Under the pieces are notes generated by a model, which made no database searches, was not told the DNA's origin, and saw nothing but the letters and a program-made list of their open reading frames with translations. Positions 44,065-52,523 of a stretch of DNA of 64,000 nt are shown piece by piece. The position numbers were made by a program, and so were the translations under genes. The DNA is from Sphingomonas flavalba (GTDB lineage: Bacteria; Pseudomonadota; Alphaproteobacteria; Sphingomonadales; Sphingomonadaceae): positions 50,720-114,719 of the forward strand of contig NZ_SPHY01000010.1 in NCBI RefSeq assembly GCF_004796535.1, given 5' to 3'. Positions within the stretch are counted from its first letter, which is position 1, and the number at the start of each line of letters is the position of its first letter.

Positions 44065-44739
44065 TTAGCTTTCAAGCACGCCGTCGTGCAAACGGACTGT
44101 GCGGTCCATCTTCGCGGCCAGCCGTTCGTTATGGGTGGCGACCAGCGCCGCCGACCCTTCCCCGCGCACCAGGTCGAGGAACTGGGCGAGAACGATGTTG
44201 GCGGTCGCCTCGTCCAGATTGCCGGTCGGCTCGTCGGCCAGCACCAGCGCCGGGCGGTTGGCCAGCGCGCGCGCCACCGCCACCCGCTGCTGCTCCCCGC
44301 CCGACAACTGCGACGGGCGATGGGTCAGCCGGCGGCGCAGGCCGAGCGCGGCGAGCAACGCCGCCGCCCGTTCCGTCGCCGCGTCGGTCGGCACGCCGCG
44401 GATCAACTGCGGCAGCACGACATTCTCCTGCGCGTCGAAATCGGGCAGCAGGTGGTGGAACTGGTAGACGAAGCCCAGCGCCTCGCGCCGCACCCGCGTC
44501 CGCCCGTCGGCGTCGAGCCGGGCGGCTTCCTCGCCGGCGATGCGGATCGACCCGTCGAAGCCGCCCTCGAGCAAGCCGACCGCCTGGAGCAGCGTCGACT
44601 TGCCGGAACCGCTGGGGCCGAGCAGCGCGACGATCTCCCCTTCCGCCACGGTCAGGTCGACGCCGCGCAGCACGTGGATCGTCTCCTCGCCCTGGGTGAA
44701 GCTGCGCTTCAGCCCGCTGACCGCCAGCACGTCACTCAT
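44065..44739 (-). CDS. lolD: Lipoprotein-releasing ABC transporter ATP-binding protein
   Basis: 224 residues. Walker [10 protein letters not shown] (about 39-47), signature [15 protein letters not shown], Walker [12 protein letters not shown], and H-loop ATHNERL are all intact. LolD powers release of lipoproteins from the inner membrane to LolA. It overlaps the permease gene by eight bases, so the two are a transcriptional and translational unit. Confidence 0.93.
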   Translation of the reverse strand: MSDVLAVSGLKRSFTQGEETIHVLRGVDLTVAEGEIVALLGPSGSGKSTLLQAVGLLEGGFDGSIRIAGEEAARLDADGRTRVRREALGFVYQFHHLLPDFDAQENVVLPQLIRGVPTDAATERAAALLAALGLRRRLTHRPSQLSGGEQQRVAVARALANRPALVLADEPTGNLDEATANIVLAQFLDLVRGEGSAALVATHNERLAAKMDRTVRLHDGVLES

Positions 44740-45982
44740 AGCGCAGCACCTGCACCGGATCGGTGCTCGCCGCCTTGTAGGCCGGGTAGAGCGTTGCCAG
44801 CACCGACAGCACCAGCGCCATGACGACGATCGCCACTACCTCCACCGGGTCGGTCCGCGCCGGCAGCTCGGTCAGGAAGCGGATCGACGGGTCCCACAGA
44901 TTCTGGCCGGTGACGAGCTGGACGAAATTGACCACCGCCTGCCGGTAGAACAGGAACACCGCGCCGAGCACCAGCCCGGCGAGGATGCCGAGCACGCCGA
45001 TCGACACGCCGACGGTCATGAAAATCCGCATCATCGCGCCGCGCGACGCGCCCATCGTCCGCAAGATCGCGATGTCGCGGGTCTTGGCGCGGACCAGCAT
45101 AATCAGCGACGACAGGATGTTGAACACCGCGACCAGCACGATGATCGACAGGACGACGAACATCGCCACCCGCTCCACCGCCAGCGCTTCGAACAGCGTC
45201 GCGTTCATGCTGCGCCAGTCGGTGATCACCGCCTTGCCCTGCACCGCGCGCGCCAGCGGGGCGAGGATGGCGGCGACATTGTCGGGGTCGACGGTCTTGA
45301 CCTCGATCATCCCGACCGCGTCGCCCAGCATCAGCAGCGTCTGCGCGTCCTCGATCGGCATGATGACGAACGCCTTGTCGTAATCGTAGACGCCAACTTC
45401 GAAGATCGCGGCGACGCGGTAGCTGACGATGCGCGGCACCGTGCCGAACGGTGTCGTCTGGCCTTGCGGGCTGATCAGGCTGATTTCCCCGCCGACCTGG
45501 GCGCCGAGCGATTCGGCCAGCCGCGCGCCGATCGCGACATTGTCGCTGCCCGGCTTCAGCGCGGTCAGGCTGCCGGCCAGCACCTTGCTGCGGATCGTCT
45601 GGTTGGCGCGGATATCCTCCACCCGCATGCCACGCGCCAGCACCGCTTCCACCCGGCCGTCGTAGCTGGCCATCAGCGGCTGTTCGATCAGCGGCGTCGC
45701 CTCCGTCACCCCCGGCGTCTTGCGCGCCTGCGCGACGACCGACTGCCAGTCGGGCAGCCGGCCGTCATAGCCCTGGACGACGGCGTGGCCGTTCAGCCCG
45801 ACGACCTTTTCGAACAGTTCCGCGCGGAAACCGTTCATCACGCTCATCACGATGACCAGCGCGGCGACGCCCAGCATCACCGCGGCCAGGCTGATGCCGG
45901 CGACGAGGAAGATGAACGCTTCCCCCCGCCCCGGCAGCAGATAGCGCTTGGCGATCATGCGCTCGTAACGGGAGAGGATCAT
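44732..45982 (-). CDS. lolC: Lipoprotein-releasing ABC transporter permease LolC/E
   Basis: 416 residues from ATG 45982 ([18 protein letters not shown], the typical start); an upstream start at 46021 is less likely. It has one N-terminal transmembrane helix (about 24-46), a large periplasmic domain, and three C-terminal helices (about 270-390). Alphaproteobacteria usually have one LolC/E-type permease acting as a homodimer with LolD. Downstream order is permease, lolD, then the PQQ-type lipoprotein gene. Confidence 0.92.
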   Translation of the reverse strand: MILSRYERMIAKRYLLPGRGEAFIFLVAGISLAAVMLGVAALVIVMSVMNGFRAELFEKVVGLNGHAVVQGYDGRLPDWQSVVAQARKTPGVTEATPLIEQPLMASYDGRVEAVLARGMRVEDIRANQTIRSKVLAGSLTALKPGSDNVAIGARLAESLGAQVGGEISLISPQGQTTPFGTVPRIVSYRVAAIFEVGVYDYDKAFVIMPIEDAQTLLMLGDAVGMIEVKTVDPDNVAAILAPLARAVQGKAVITDWRSMNATLFEALAVERVAMFVVLSIIVLVAVFNILSSLIMLVRAKTRDIAILRTMGASRGAMMRIFMTVGVSIGVLGILAGLVLGAVFLFYRQAVVNFVQLVTGQNLWDPSIRFLTELPARTDPVEVVAIVVMALVLSVLATLYPAYKAASTDPVQVLRYE

Positions 45983-46129
45983 GAAGCGGCGGGTCCGGGA
46001 AGGGCGTAGCGCAAGGGCCACGCTCTAGGGCCAGGCGGGCCGGGTTGCAACCGGCGGCGGGGCTGTTGCCGAATGAACACATGGCGCGCCCAATCGTGGC
46101 GGCCCCGCCCGAATCGGGATGACAGGGCC

Positions 46130-46300
46130 GGGGCGCTCTCGTAGCGTTTGCGGACCGAAACGCAGGCAAAGCCGTGGTTCTGGGAGGCTGTCGCTCCGTT
46201 TGACTGCTTGAGGGGGCAGTCGATCGTCGCAGCGACGGCAAAGGGGGCTGGCGAGCATTCGTCACGCAGGGTGCCCGGATCGGAAACGGTCCGGGCATTC
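46130..46300 (+). ncRNA. Candidate structured small RNA ending in an intrinsic terminator
   Basis: No gene fits here, yet the DNA folds by eye: GCGTTT/AAACGC (46143-46162), GGCTGTCGCT pairing with AGCGACGGC around a GACTGC/GCAGTC hairpin (about 46184-46240), then TGCCCGGA/TCCGGGCA (about 46271-46290) followed by TTCTGTTTTT. A terminator with no upstream rightward gene suggests an independent RNA. No known family was recognised, and the 5' end is a guess. Confidence 0.35.
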
Positions 46301-46325
46301 TGTTTTTCGTTCCCCGTCGCCCCCC

Positions 46326-46332
46326 CTTGAAA
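46326..46332 (+). promoter_or_regulatory. Possible heat-shock (sigma32) -35 element
   Basis: CTTGAAA matches the sigma32 -35 consensus, 115 bases upstream of the small heat-shock gene. The -10 counterpart (around CCAGAT, 46348-46353) is poor, so this is a weak call. Confidence 0.25.
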
Positions 46333-46383
46333 GCGGAAAATCGACAACCAGATCAGGGCTGCGCCATCGCCTTGACGGGATGC

Positions 46384-46447
46384 GCGCGGCGCCGCCGCAA
46401 CGGGGCGCCGCTGGACCAAGTCATTTTGCTCATTGGAGGATTTGACC
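46384..46447 (+). promoter_or_regulatory. Candidate ROSE-like RNA thermometer
   Basis: The Hsp20 leader has a GCGGCGCC/GGCGCCGC stem (around 46385-46411), then TTGCTC, ATT, GGAGGA (46425-46440), where a UUGCU stretch faces the Shine-Dalgarno sequence, flanked by GTCA/TGAC. This is the layout of the final hairpin of ROSE elements, which melt at heat-shock temperature and are common before rhizobial small heat-shock genes. Confidence 0.45.
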
Positions 46448-46906
46448 ATGCGTAGCTTTGATTTCACCCCCTATCGCCGTTCAACCGTCGGTTTCGACCG
46501 GTTGTTCGACCTGCTCGAGAACAACCGCTCGCAGGCCGACAATTATCCGCCGTTCGACCTGGAGCGGCTGAGCGAGGACCGCTACCGGATCACCATCGCC
46601 CTGGCCGGCTTCAAGCGCGACGAGATCGACATCACCGCCCAGCAGAACCTGCTGCTGGTCAAGGGCAGCAAGGAGCAGGCGGCGCAGGACCGGTCGCAGT
46701 ACCTGCATGTCGGCATCGCCAACCGCAGCTTCGAGCGGCGGTTCGAGTTGGCCGACTTCGTCCGCGTCGCCGGCGCCGACCTGGCCGACGGCCTGCTGAC
46801 CATCGACCTGGTGCGCGAGGTGCCGGAAGCGATGAAGCCGCAGAAGATCGCGATCGGCGGCAACGCCACGGTCGAGCAGATCGACAACCACCGCGACGCC
46901 GCCTGA
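46448..46906 (+). CDS. Hsp20/alpha-crystallin small heat-shock protein
   Basis: 152 residues from ATG 46448, seven bases after GGAGGA. The alpha-crystallin domain (about 33-135) has YRITIALAGFKRDEIDI, and the C-terminal I-x-I motif (QKIAI) is present. N-terminal MRSFDFTPYRRSTVGFDRLFD is typical of IbpA-like proteins. It holds unfolded proteins for refolding by DnaK/ClpB. Translation is probably temperature-controlled by the leader, and a strong terminator follows. Confidence 0.95.
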   Translation: MRSFDFTPYRRSTVGFDRLFDLLENNRSQADNYPPFDLERLSEDRYRITIALAGFKRDEIDITAQQNLLLVKGSKEQAAQDRSQYLHVGIANRSFERRFELADFVRVAGADLADGLLTIDLVREVPEAMKPQKIAIGGNATVEQIDNHRDAA

Positions 46907-46921
46907 CCGGCGTTGCGACAG

Positions 46922-46958
46922 GCGGGCGGCCGGGCACAATCCGGCCGCCCGCTTTTTT
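46922..46958 (+). terminator. Strong terminator after hsp20
   Basis: GCGGGCGGCCGG (46922-46933) pairs perfectly with CCGGCCGCCCGC (46941-46952) across a seven-base loop, followed by TTTTTT. Confidence 0.95.
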
Positions 46959-46994
46959 ACCGATCGCCAACCAATGCGGGCGCATGACCCGCCA

Positions 46995-47183
46995 ATGCTC
47001 TTTCCGTTCCGCCATCGCAGCATCTTCCGCAGCCGCTGGATGGCGCTGCTGTGGGCGGCGGGCGTGATCTGGCTGGCACTGTCCGTCGCCGCGCCGTGGG
47101 CGACCACCGACACGGACGACACCGCCGCCAACGCCAGCGCGCAACTGACGCCGGAGCAACAGGCGGCGCTGAACGCGCGATAG
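46995..47183 (+). CDS. Small single-span membrane protein, unknown
   Basis: 62 residues from ATG 46995 (an ATG at 46974 is also in frame). A basic start (LFPFRHRSIFRSRW) is followed by one hydrophobic helix (about 16-34, MALLWAAGVIWLALSVAA), then an Asp/Thr/Ala-rich tail ending LTPEQQAALNAR. It is probably a small inner-membrane protein. The family was not recognised; no convincing Shine-Dalgarno sequence is visible. Confidence 0.5.
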   Translation: MLFPFRHRSIFRSRWMALLWAAGVIWLALSVAAPWATTDTDDTAANASAQLTPEQQAALNAR

Positions 47184-47213
47184 GGCGAGCGGTCTGGTCC
47201 CCGGCTGCGGGGA

Positions 47214-47242
47214 TGGATTGCTTCGCTACGCTCGCCATGACG
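47214..47242 (-). repeat. Short intergenic palindromic repeat (REP-like), copy 2
   Basis: On the minus strand it reads CGTCATGGCGAGC...GAAGCAATCCA, a diverged copy of the repeat at 2875-2909. It sits between the small membrane protein gene and the broken ligase gene. Confidence 0.5.
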
Positions 47243-47281
47243 GGCGGATGATGGTGCCCGCCCCGACGCGGCGACCGTGGG

Positions 47282-48870
47282 TCAGGCAATCATCGCGCGA
47301 AGGGTTTCGATGCGGTCGGCCTCGGCGGCGGGCTTGTCGGTGCGGATGCGGGCGATGCGGGGGAAGCGCATGGCGATGCCCGATTTGTGGCGGGTGCTGG
47401 CGTGGACGGAATCGAACGCCACTTCCAGCACCAGCGTCTTTTCGACTTCGCGCACCGGGCCGAAACGATCGACGGTGTGGGTGCGGACGAACCGGTCGAG
47501 CCATTTCAGCTCTTCGTCGGTGAAGCCGGAATAGGCCTTGCCGACCGGCAGCAGCCGGCCATCCTCGCTCCAGCAGCCGAAGGTGTAGTCGGAATAGAAG
47601 CTGGAGCGCTTGCCGTTGCCGCGCTGGGCATAGAGCATGACGCAGTCGGCGCGCAGCGGATCGCGTTTCCACTTGTACCAGAGGCCGGTGCGACGGCCGG
47701 CGACATAGGCGCTGTCGCGGCGTTTCAGCATCACCCCCTCCACCGCCGCGTCGCGGGCGCCGGCGCGCAATGCCTCAAGCGCTGAAAAGCTGTCCGCCTC
47801 GACCAGCATCGACAGGTCGAAGCGCGCCGGGTCGAGCCGGGCGACGAAGCGTTCGAGCCGGGCGCGGCGCGCGGTCCAGGCGAGCGGGCGGCCGTCTCCG
47901 CTCCGTCGAACAATATGTCGTAGAGGCGGACGAAGGCGGGATAGTCGGCGAGCATCCGGGCGGAGACCGCCTTGCGGCCAAGCCGCTGCTGGAGGGCGTT
48001 GAAGCTGGCGGTGGCGCCGCCGTGGGCAGCGCTGCCCTGCGCATCGCCCTTGACCAGCAATTCGCCGTCGACGACGCCGTCGCGGTCGAACGCGCTTGCC
48101 ACCTCCGGGAAGGCGGCTGTGATGTCGTCGCCGCCGCGGCTGTAGAGCCGGACCTGCCCGCCGACGCGAACGAGCTGGACGCGGATGCCGTCCCATTTCC
48201 ATTCGGCGGCATAGGCGTCCATCGCGGCCTGATCCTCGCCCAGCGGATGGGCGAGCATGAACGGGCGGAACACCGGCATGTCGGCGGCGATCGGCTGTTC
48301 GCCCCGCCCCTCCGCCCAGGCGAACAATGCGGCATAGGGCGGCGCCAGCGCGTGCCACACCTCCTCCACCGCATCGACGTCGAGCGCGAAAGCCTGGGCG
48401 AAGGCGGTCTTGGCCAGCCGGGCCGAGACGCCGGCGCGCAGGCCGCCGGTCGCCAGCTTCAGCAGCGCATAGCGTTCCTCCGGCGTCATCCGGTCGAGCA
48501 GCCAGGCGAGCGCCGCCGGCGCCTCGCTGCGGCCGAGCGTCGACAGGCGGGCGACGACGGCGGCGAGGCCGAGCGCGGCGGGATCGTCGGCAACGGCGCG
48601 GCCGGGCCAGAGCAGCGCCACCGTTTCCGCCGTGTCGCCGACATAGTCGCGACTCATCCGGAACAGCACCGGATCGACGCGCTCTTCGATCAGGGCGCGG
48701 ACGACGGCGGGCTTTATGGCGGGGATGTCGTCGGCGCCGGTCAGCGCGGCGAGCGCCCAGCCGCGATCCGGGTCAGGGGTGGCGCGCAGATAGGCGCCGA
48801 TCAGCCGCAGCTTGGCGTTGCGCGAGCGGGTGTAGACCAGCCCGTCGAGCAGGCGGGCAAACCCCCTCAT
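47282..48870 (-). pseudogene. ATP-dependent DNA ligase, interrupted by a frameshift
   Basis: Two overlapping frames together encode one ~530-residue DNA ligase of the LigC/cisplatin-response type. The 5' part (from 48870) carries the DNA-binding domain and the adenylation Lys225 in EWKWDGIR. The reading then breaks near 47895-47903: the frame of LYDILFDGAE must move by one missing base to continue as DGRPLAWTARRARLERF. The 3' part holds EGVMLKR, WYKWKRD and the OB fold up to the stop at 47282. If real, the protein would lack motifs IV-V and be inactive. The usual partners (ligase-associated exonuclease, Lhr-like helicase, phosphoesterase) are not beside it. Confidence 0.8.
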
Positions 48871-48904
48871 GGCCGGCCCCGCACAAGCAGGGCCGGCCGG
48901 GGTG

Positions 48905-49081
48905 TCAGTCCACGATCTTCTTGCCCGCGATCAGCCCGAGGACGAGCAGGATCACGAAAATGGCGATCGCCAGGAAGAACAGGATCTTGGCGATGCCAAT
49001 GAAGGCCCCGCCGATCCCGCCGAAACCCAGCACCGCGAAAACCAGTCCGATAACCAGGAAGATAATCGCCCAGCGTATCAT
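48905..49081 (-). CDS. DUF1328 small membrane protein (YtjA family)
   Basis: 58 residues, [22 protein letters not shown]... ending AGKKIVD: the full-length DUF1328 family, two hydrophobic segments (about 3-22 and 28-52). Members are small stress-associated inner-membrane proteins of unknown activity. It lies next to dps, which fits stress expression. Confidence 0.92.
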   Translation of the reverse strand: MIRWAIIFLVIGLVFAVLGFGGIGGAFIGIAKILFFLAIAIFVILLVLGLIAGKKIVD

Positions 49082-49141
49082 TGCACGGACCTCCGTCTGT
49101 TGTGGGGGACAAACAGCCGGAGGCCCGTTCCGGTTCCGCAA

Positions 49142-49654
49142 TCAGGCGCGGCTGGCCTCGAACAGGAACCAGGCGCGCTGTTCGGCCTGGTCGGTCCAGT
49201 CGTCGAGGATGCCGGAGGTAGCATTGTCCTTCGCGTCGTCGACGATGTCCTTCGCCTCGCGAAGCTGCTCGACCAGCTTCTGGTTATCCTCGCGCAGTTC
49301 CGCCAGCATGTCGGCGGCCGAGACGAACGCGGCGTCGTTGTCCTCGATCGTCTGGTGCCGGGCGATGTCGCCGATCGAGCGCAGGGTGGTGTTGCCGGTC
49401 TTGCGCACCCGTTCCGCGATCTCGTCCGTCGTCGCGAGGATCTGCGCCGCCTGCTCGTCGAGCAGCAGGTGATAGTCGCGGAAGTGCGGGCCGGAGACAT
49501 GCCAATGGAAATTCTTGGTCTTCAGGTACAGCGCGTAGCTGTTGGCGAGGATGCCGTTCAGCGCATCCGCCACCGTCTTGGTCGCGTTGCTGGTCAGATC
49601 CGTCGGGGTCCTGAGCTTGGGGGTCGGGGTTTTCACGTTGCCTGCCTTGGCCAT
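49142..49654 (-). CDS. dps: DNA starvation/stationary phase protection protein Dps
   Basis: 170 residues from ATG 49654 (AAGGAGG six bases upstream). The ferroxidase-site residues lie in NFHWHVSGPHFRDYHLLLDEQ (about 49-69). A basic N-terminal tail (MAKAGNVKTPTPKLRTP) may bind DNA. Dps forms 12-mers that oxidise and store iron and shield DNA from peroxide. No obvious Fur or OxyR site was seen in the 107 bases upstream. Confidence 0.93.
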   Translation of the reverse strand: MAKAGNVKTPTPKLRTPTDLTSNATKTVADALNGILANSYALYLKTKNFHWHVSGPHFRDYHLLLDEQAAQILATTDEIAERVRKTGNTTLRSIGDIARHQTIEDNDAAFVSAADMLAELREDNQKLVEQLREAKDIVDDAKDNATSGILDDWTDQAEQRAWFLFEASRA

Positions 49655-49761
49655 GCTTGCCTCCTTGGGGATTGAATCTTGAGATACGCCCCTCTCAATG
49701 CACGAGCCACGCAAAAGTTACGCGGCCGACACGGATAATTCCGATCACGATGATCGCGCCG

Positions 49762-50316
49762 CTAGATCAGCCGCAGCGCCGCGATTGCCACGCCCAACCC
49801 GACGAGCGGCAGAATGGTTCCGACGACCCGGCGCAGCGCCCGGCGGGGCAGCGCGGCGCCAAGCGCGATCGCCAGCCCGGCAGCGACCGTCACCCCGGCG
49901 GCGGCACCGGTCGCGGCGAGCAGCGGCGCCCCGGCGCGGGCGGCGACAGCGGCGGTCAGCAACTGGGTCTTGTCGCCCAGCTCAAGCAGGAAGAAGGTGG
50001 CGAAGCTGGTCGGCAGTGCCCCCCAACGCCCGCCGTCCGCCAGCGCCGGCGCCCGCTGCGGCAGCCAGGCGCCGATGCCGGCGGCGAGCAGCGCCAGCGC
50101 CAACAGGAGCGCCCGTGCCTCCGGGGTCAGCAGCGGAGCGACGAGCGCGCCGCCATAGCCGGCGATCAGCGCATGGACCGCCGCCGCCAGCGCAATGCCG
50201 CCGAGCACCGCCGGGCGGGCGCCGAAGCGGGCGGCGAGCAGCAGCGCCAGCACCTGCGTCCTGTCCCCCATCTCTGCGGCGAGGGCGGCGACGAAGGCGG
50301 GCAGCAGTGCGTCCAT
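49762..50316 (-). CDS. TMEM165/GDT1 family protein (second copy)
   Basis: 184 residues, six predicted membrane segments and the duplicated signature: EMGDRT (15-20) and ELGDKT (112-117). It is a diverged paralogue of the exporter at 38919, with R for K in the first motif. No yybP-ykoY element precedes it. It probably transports Mn2+ or another divalent cation. It starts 27 bases after the stop of the small gene upstream, so they may share a transcript. Confidence 0.88.
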   Translation of the reverse strand: MDALLPAFVAALAAEMGDRTQVLALLLAARFGARPAVLGGIALAAAVHALIAGYGGALVAPLLTPEARALLLALALLAAGIGAWLPQRAPALADGGRWGALPTSFATFFLLELGDKTQLLTAAVAARAGAPLLAATGAAAGVTVAAGLAIALGAALPRRALRRVVGTILPLVGLGVAIAALRLI

Positions 50317-50343
50317 TCGGCGGGGAGAGCGGCGGAGCGCGGC

Positions 50344-50667
50344 TCAGCCGGAATAGCGGACCGAGATCAAGGCGGCGAACGCCTCGCCGGTCAATGCGTC
50401 GCCGGGGGCGTGGCCCGCCGCCTCGCGCATCAGATCCAGGCAGTCGGCAACCCGCGCGCCGCGTTCGCCGGCGGCGAGCGCCGTGGCCAGCGCGCTGGCA
50501 AGCTGGGCGAGCGGCAGCAGGCCGTGGGCCTGTGCCATGCCGCGAACCAGATCGACATTCTCGCAAAGCCGGACCGGGCGGCGGCGGCGCATGTCGTCGG
50601 CGATGCCGTCGATCCGCGCGCAGAGCAGCGCCCGCACATGGCGCATCGCCTCGGACTCCATCGCCAT
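50344..50667 (-). CDS. Hypothetical helical protein
   Basis: 107 residues from ATG 50667; GTG 50676 and ATG 50661 are alternatives. It is an all-helical, Ala/Arg-rich cytoplasmic protein (MRHVRALLCARIDGIADDMRRRRPVRL... LASALATALAAGERGARVADCLDLMREAAG). I do not recognise a family. It lies upstream of the second GDT1 gene, 27 bases away, on the same strand, and divergent from rpmG. Confidence 0.6.
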   Translation of the reverse strand: MAMESEAMRHVRALLCARIDGIADDMRRRRPVRLCENVDLVRGMAQAHGLLPLAQLASALATALAAGERGARVADCLDLMREAAGHAPGDALTGEAFAALISVRYSG

Positions 50668-50745
50668 CGGCCCCACCCCCTGTCATTGCAGCGGAACCGA
50701 CTATCGTCCGACAGTCCCTAACGCCGCGTTAACCGGCGGCGGCCC

Positions 50746-50774
50746 TTGACAACCGCGCCCATGCCGCGCAATGG
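50746..50774 (+). promoter_or_regulatory. Predicted promoter of rpmG
   Basis: TTGACA (50746-50751), 17-base spacer, CAATGG (50769-50774). The -10 is weak, but the -35 is perfect and the position before rpmG is right. Confidence 0.4.
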
Positions 50775-50846
50775 ACCCGCCCTGAACGGGAGCGGCGGCG
50801 GCGCCGCTTTTATTTTTTCGCAGACAGTCATTCGAGGGTACGGGTC

Positions 50847-51020
50847 ATGGCAAAGCCGACCACGGTCAAGATCAAGCTGGTAAGCACCGCCGACACCGGC
50901 TTCTATTACGTCACCAAGAAGAATCCGCGCAGCCCGAACACCACGGAAAAGCTGAGCTTCCGCAAGTACGACCCGGTCGTGCGCAAGCATGTCGAGTTCA
51001 AGGAAGCGAAGATCAAGTAA
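50847..51020 (+). CDS. rpmG: 50S ribosomal protein L33
   Basis: 57 residues, [30 protein letters not shown]... [12 protein letters not shown]. This is the cysteine-free (zinc-independent) type of L33: no CxxC pairs remain. It is a small structural protein of the 50S subunit near the E site. Start and stop are unambiguous; a T-rich terminator follows at 51046. Confidence 0.95.
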   Translation: MAKPTTVKIKLVSTADTGFYYVTKKNPRSPNTTEKLSFRKYDPVVRKHVEFKEAKIK

Positions 51021-51045
51021 GCGATCCGTCGCCGAAAGATGCGCG

Positions 51046-51079
51046 GGCGGGCGGCGATGAGCGGCCCGCCTTTTCTTTT
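51046..51079 (+). terminator. Terminator after rpmG
   Basis: GGCGGGC (51046-51052) pairs with GCCCGCC (51064-51070) across 11 bases, followed by TTTTCTTTT. Confidence 0.75.
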
Positions 51080-51153
51080 GCGCGCCACTTTCCCGGCATC
51101 GCGGGGCGCCGACTCCCCCGATGAACCGCGCCCGCTGTTGACGGCTCCGCACT

Positions 51154-51174
51154 TATCGTAGCAAGTATACGATA
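51154..51174. promoter_or_regulatory. Palindromic operator-like site upstream of two-repeat protein
   Basis: TATCGTA and TACGATA are perfect inverted repeats with a seven-base spacer (GCAAGTA), in AT-rich DNA 40 bases before the 51214 start. The form resembles operators of PadR- or MarR-like repressors; no such regulator is adjacent. Confidence 0.4.
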
Positions 51175-51213
51175 TAAGAGCGTTCCAGAATCACTGGCAG
51201 CGGGTGGGGGACG

Positions 51214-52437
51214 ATGGCGCATCTCACATGGGCGATGACGATCGCGGCTTCCCTGGCGACGGCGGCACCGCTGCCCGCGCAGCCGGTCGAGCCGCCGCGC
51301 CAGACCGAATCGGACGCCTACACCCGCTATGAGCTGCTCGCGCCGGGCAGCCATGCGTTCCGCATCATCTACGAGATCACCGCCAGCACGCCGGGCGCCA
51401 CCGCCTATTTCAACCCGATCCGCCCGGGCAGCATCGCCACCGACGAGAGCGTCACCGACCGCGCGACTGGCAAGCGGCTGCCGTTCGGCGTCGTTTCCGG
51501 CGACGTCGCCAAGGCCGGCGGCGTGCGCGGGGCGGCGCCCGGCAACCAGTATATCCGCGTCGAGCTGGGCCGCCCGGTGCCGGGCGACGGCGGCGAGGGC
51601 CGCGTGCTGATCGACAAGACCTACGAGGACGCGAAAAGCTATTACCAGGAAGGCGACGTCATCGTGTTCGATCGCCCGCTGGGCAACAAGCGCAACGCGG
51701 TCGTGCTGCCCGCCGGCTACGAACTGGTATCGTGCAGCTACCCGGCGCAGGTGCTGCAGGAAGCCGACGGCCGCATCAAGATCGCGTTCTGGAACAACAC
51801 GCCCGCCGAAGCGCCGCTGGTGGTGAAGGCGCGGCCGGCCCCCGGGTTGCCGTCCTCGCCCTCCAGCCTGGCCGGCGCGCTCGTCGAAAGGGCGTGGCAG
51901 AACCGCGAGATCGCCTATTTCCTCCAGCCGCCGGAAACCCACAGCTTCGACCTGTACCACGACTATACCGAGACCCGGCCGGGCGTCGGCGTCTACGTCA
52001 ACATCGTCCGGGCGGGCAGCACCGCGTCGAAGCCGTCGGCGCGCAACCTCGACACCGGCCAGCCGCTCAAGTGGGAGATGCTGAAGGGCGATGCGATCCT
52101 GAAGGTCAGCCCGTCCGAAAAGGGCGTGACGCCTGAGACCGAGGCGGTGGTGTTCCGTTTCGATCCGGTGAAACAGGGTGAGAGCGCACGCCTGCGCTTC
52201 TTCGAAACCTATACCGATCCGGAGCGCTACAAGCTGGTCGGCGACGAGCTGGTCTGGCACCGCGCGTTCGGCCGGCCGCTCAACAGCGTCGTCCTTCCCG
52301 CCGGGTGGGTGCTGACCAACAGTTCCGTGCCCGCGACGATCAGACAGACCGACGACGGCCGTACCCGGCTGGAATTCATCAACCCGCGCGCGGACGAGAT
52401 CGACGTGATCGTCACCGCGCGGCGACGGCCGGCATGA
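51214..52437 (+). CDS. Exported protein with two internal repeats, unknown function
   Basis: 407 residues with a signal peptide (about 1-22, cleaved near LPAQP). Two related halves are visible: repeat 1 (about 38-205: SHAFRIIYEITAST, ... YEDAKSYYQEGDVIVFDRPLGNKRNAVVLPAGYELVSCSYPAQV) and repeat 2 (about 245-405: THSFDLYHDYTETR, ... FETYTDPERYKLVGDELVWHRAFGRPLNSVVLPAGWVLTNSSVPATI). Each has a phi-x-x-P-LPAGW/YxL core. I do not recognise a family; it is likely periplasmic or secreted. It is followed, 86 bases later, by a DUF885 gene. Confidence 0.8.
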   Translation: MAHLTWAMTIAASLATAAPLPAQPVEPPRQTESDAYTRYELLAPGSHAFRIIYEITASTPGATAYFNPIRPGSIATDESVTDRATGKRLPFGVVSGDVAKAGGVRGAAPGNQYIRVELGRPVPGDGGEGRVLIDKTYEDAKSYYQEGDVIVFDRPLGNKRNAVVLPAGYELVSCSYPAQVLQEADGRIKIAFWNNTPAEAPLVVKARPAPGLPSSPSSLAGALVERAWQNREIAYFLQPPETHSFDLYHDYTETRPGVGVYVNIVRAGSTASKPSARNLDTGQPLKWEMLKGDAILKVSPSEKGVTPETEAVVFRFDPVKQGESARLRFFETYTDPERYKLVGDELVWHRAFGRPLNSVVLPAGWVLTNSSVPATIRQTDDGRTRLEFINPRADEIDVIVTARRRPA

Positions 52438-52523
52438 GCGCTGGCCAGCACACGCCCCACGGCCTTTGCGCCGGCGACACCATGCCGGCATCGCGCCCGG
52501 CCATCGAGAAGAGAGGATCCCCG

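Noticed and set aside
46370..46376. Second CTTGACG as a sigma32 -35 for hsp20
   Set aside because: No matching -10 at an acceptable distance; it falls in the stem of the candidate thermometer leader.
47893..47904. Programmed frameshift in the DNA ligase gene
   Set aside because: No slippery heptamer, stop codon or stimulatory structure at the break; a simple one-base deletion or sequencing error explains it better.
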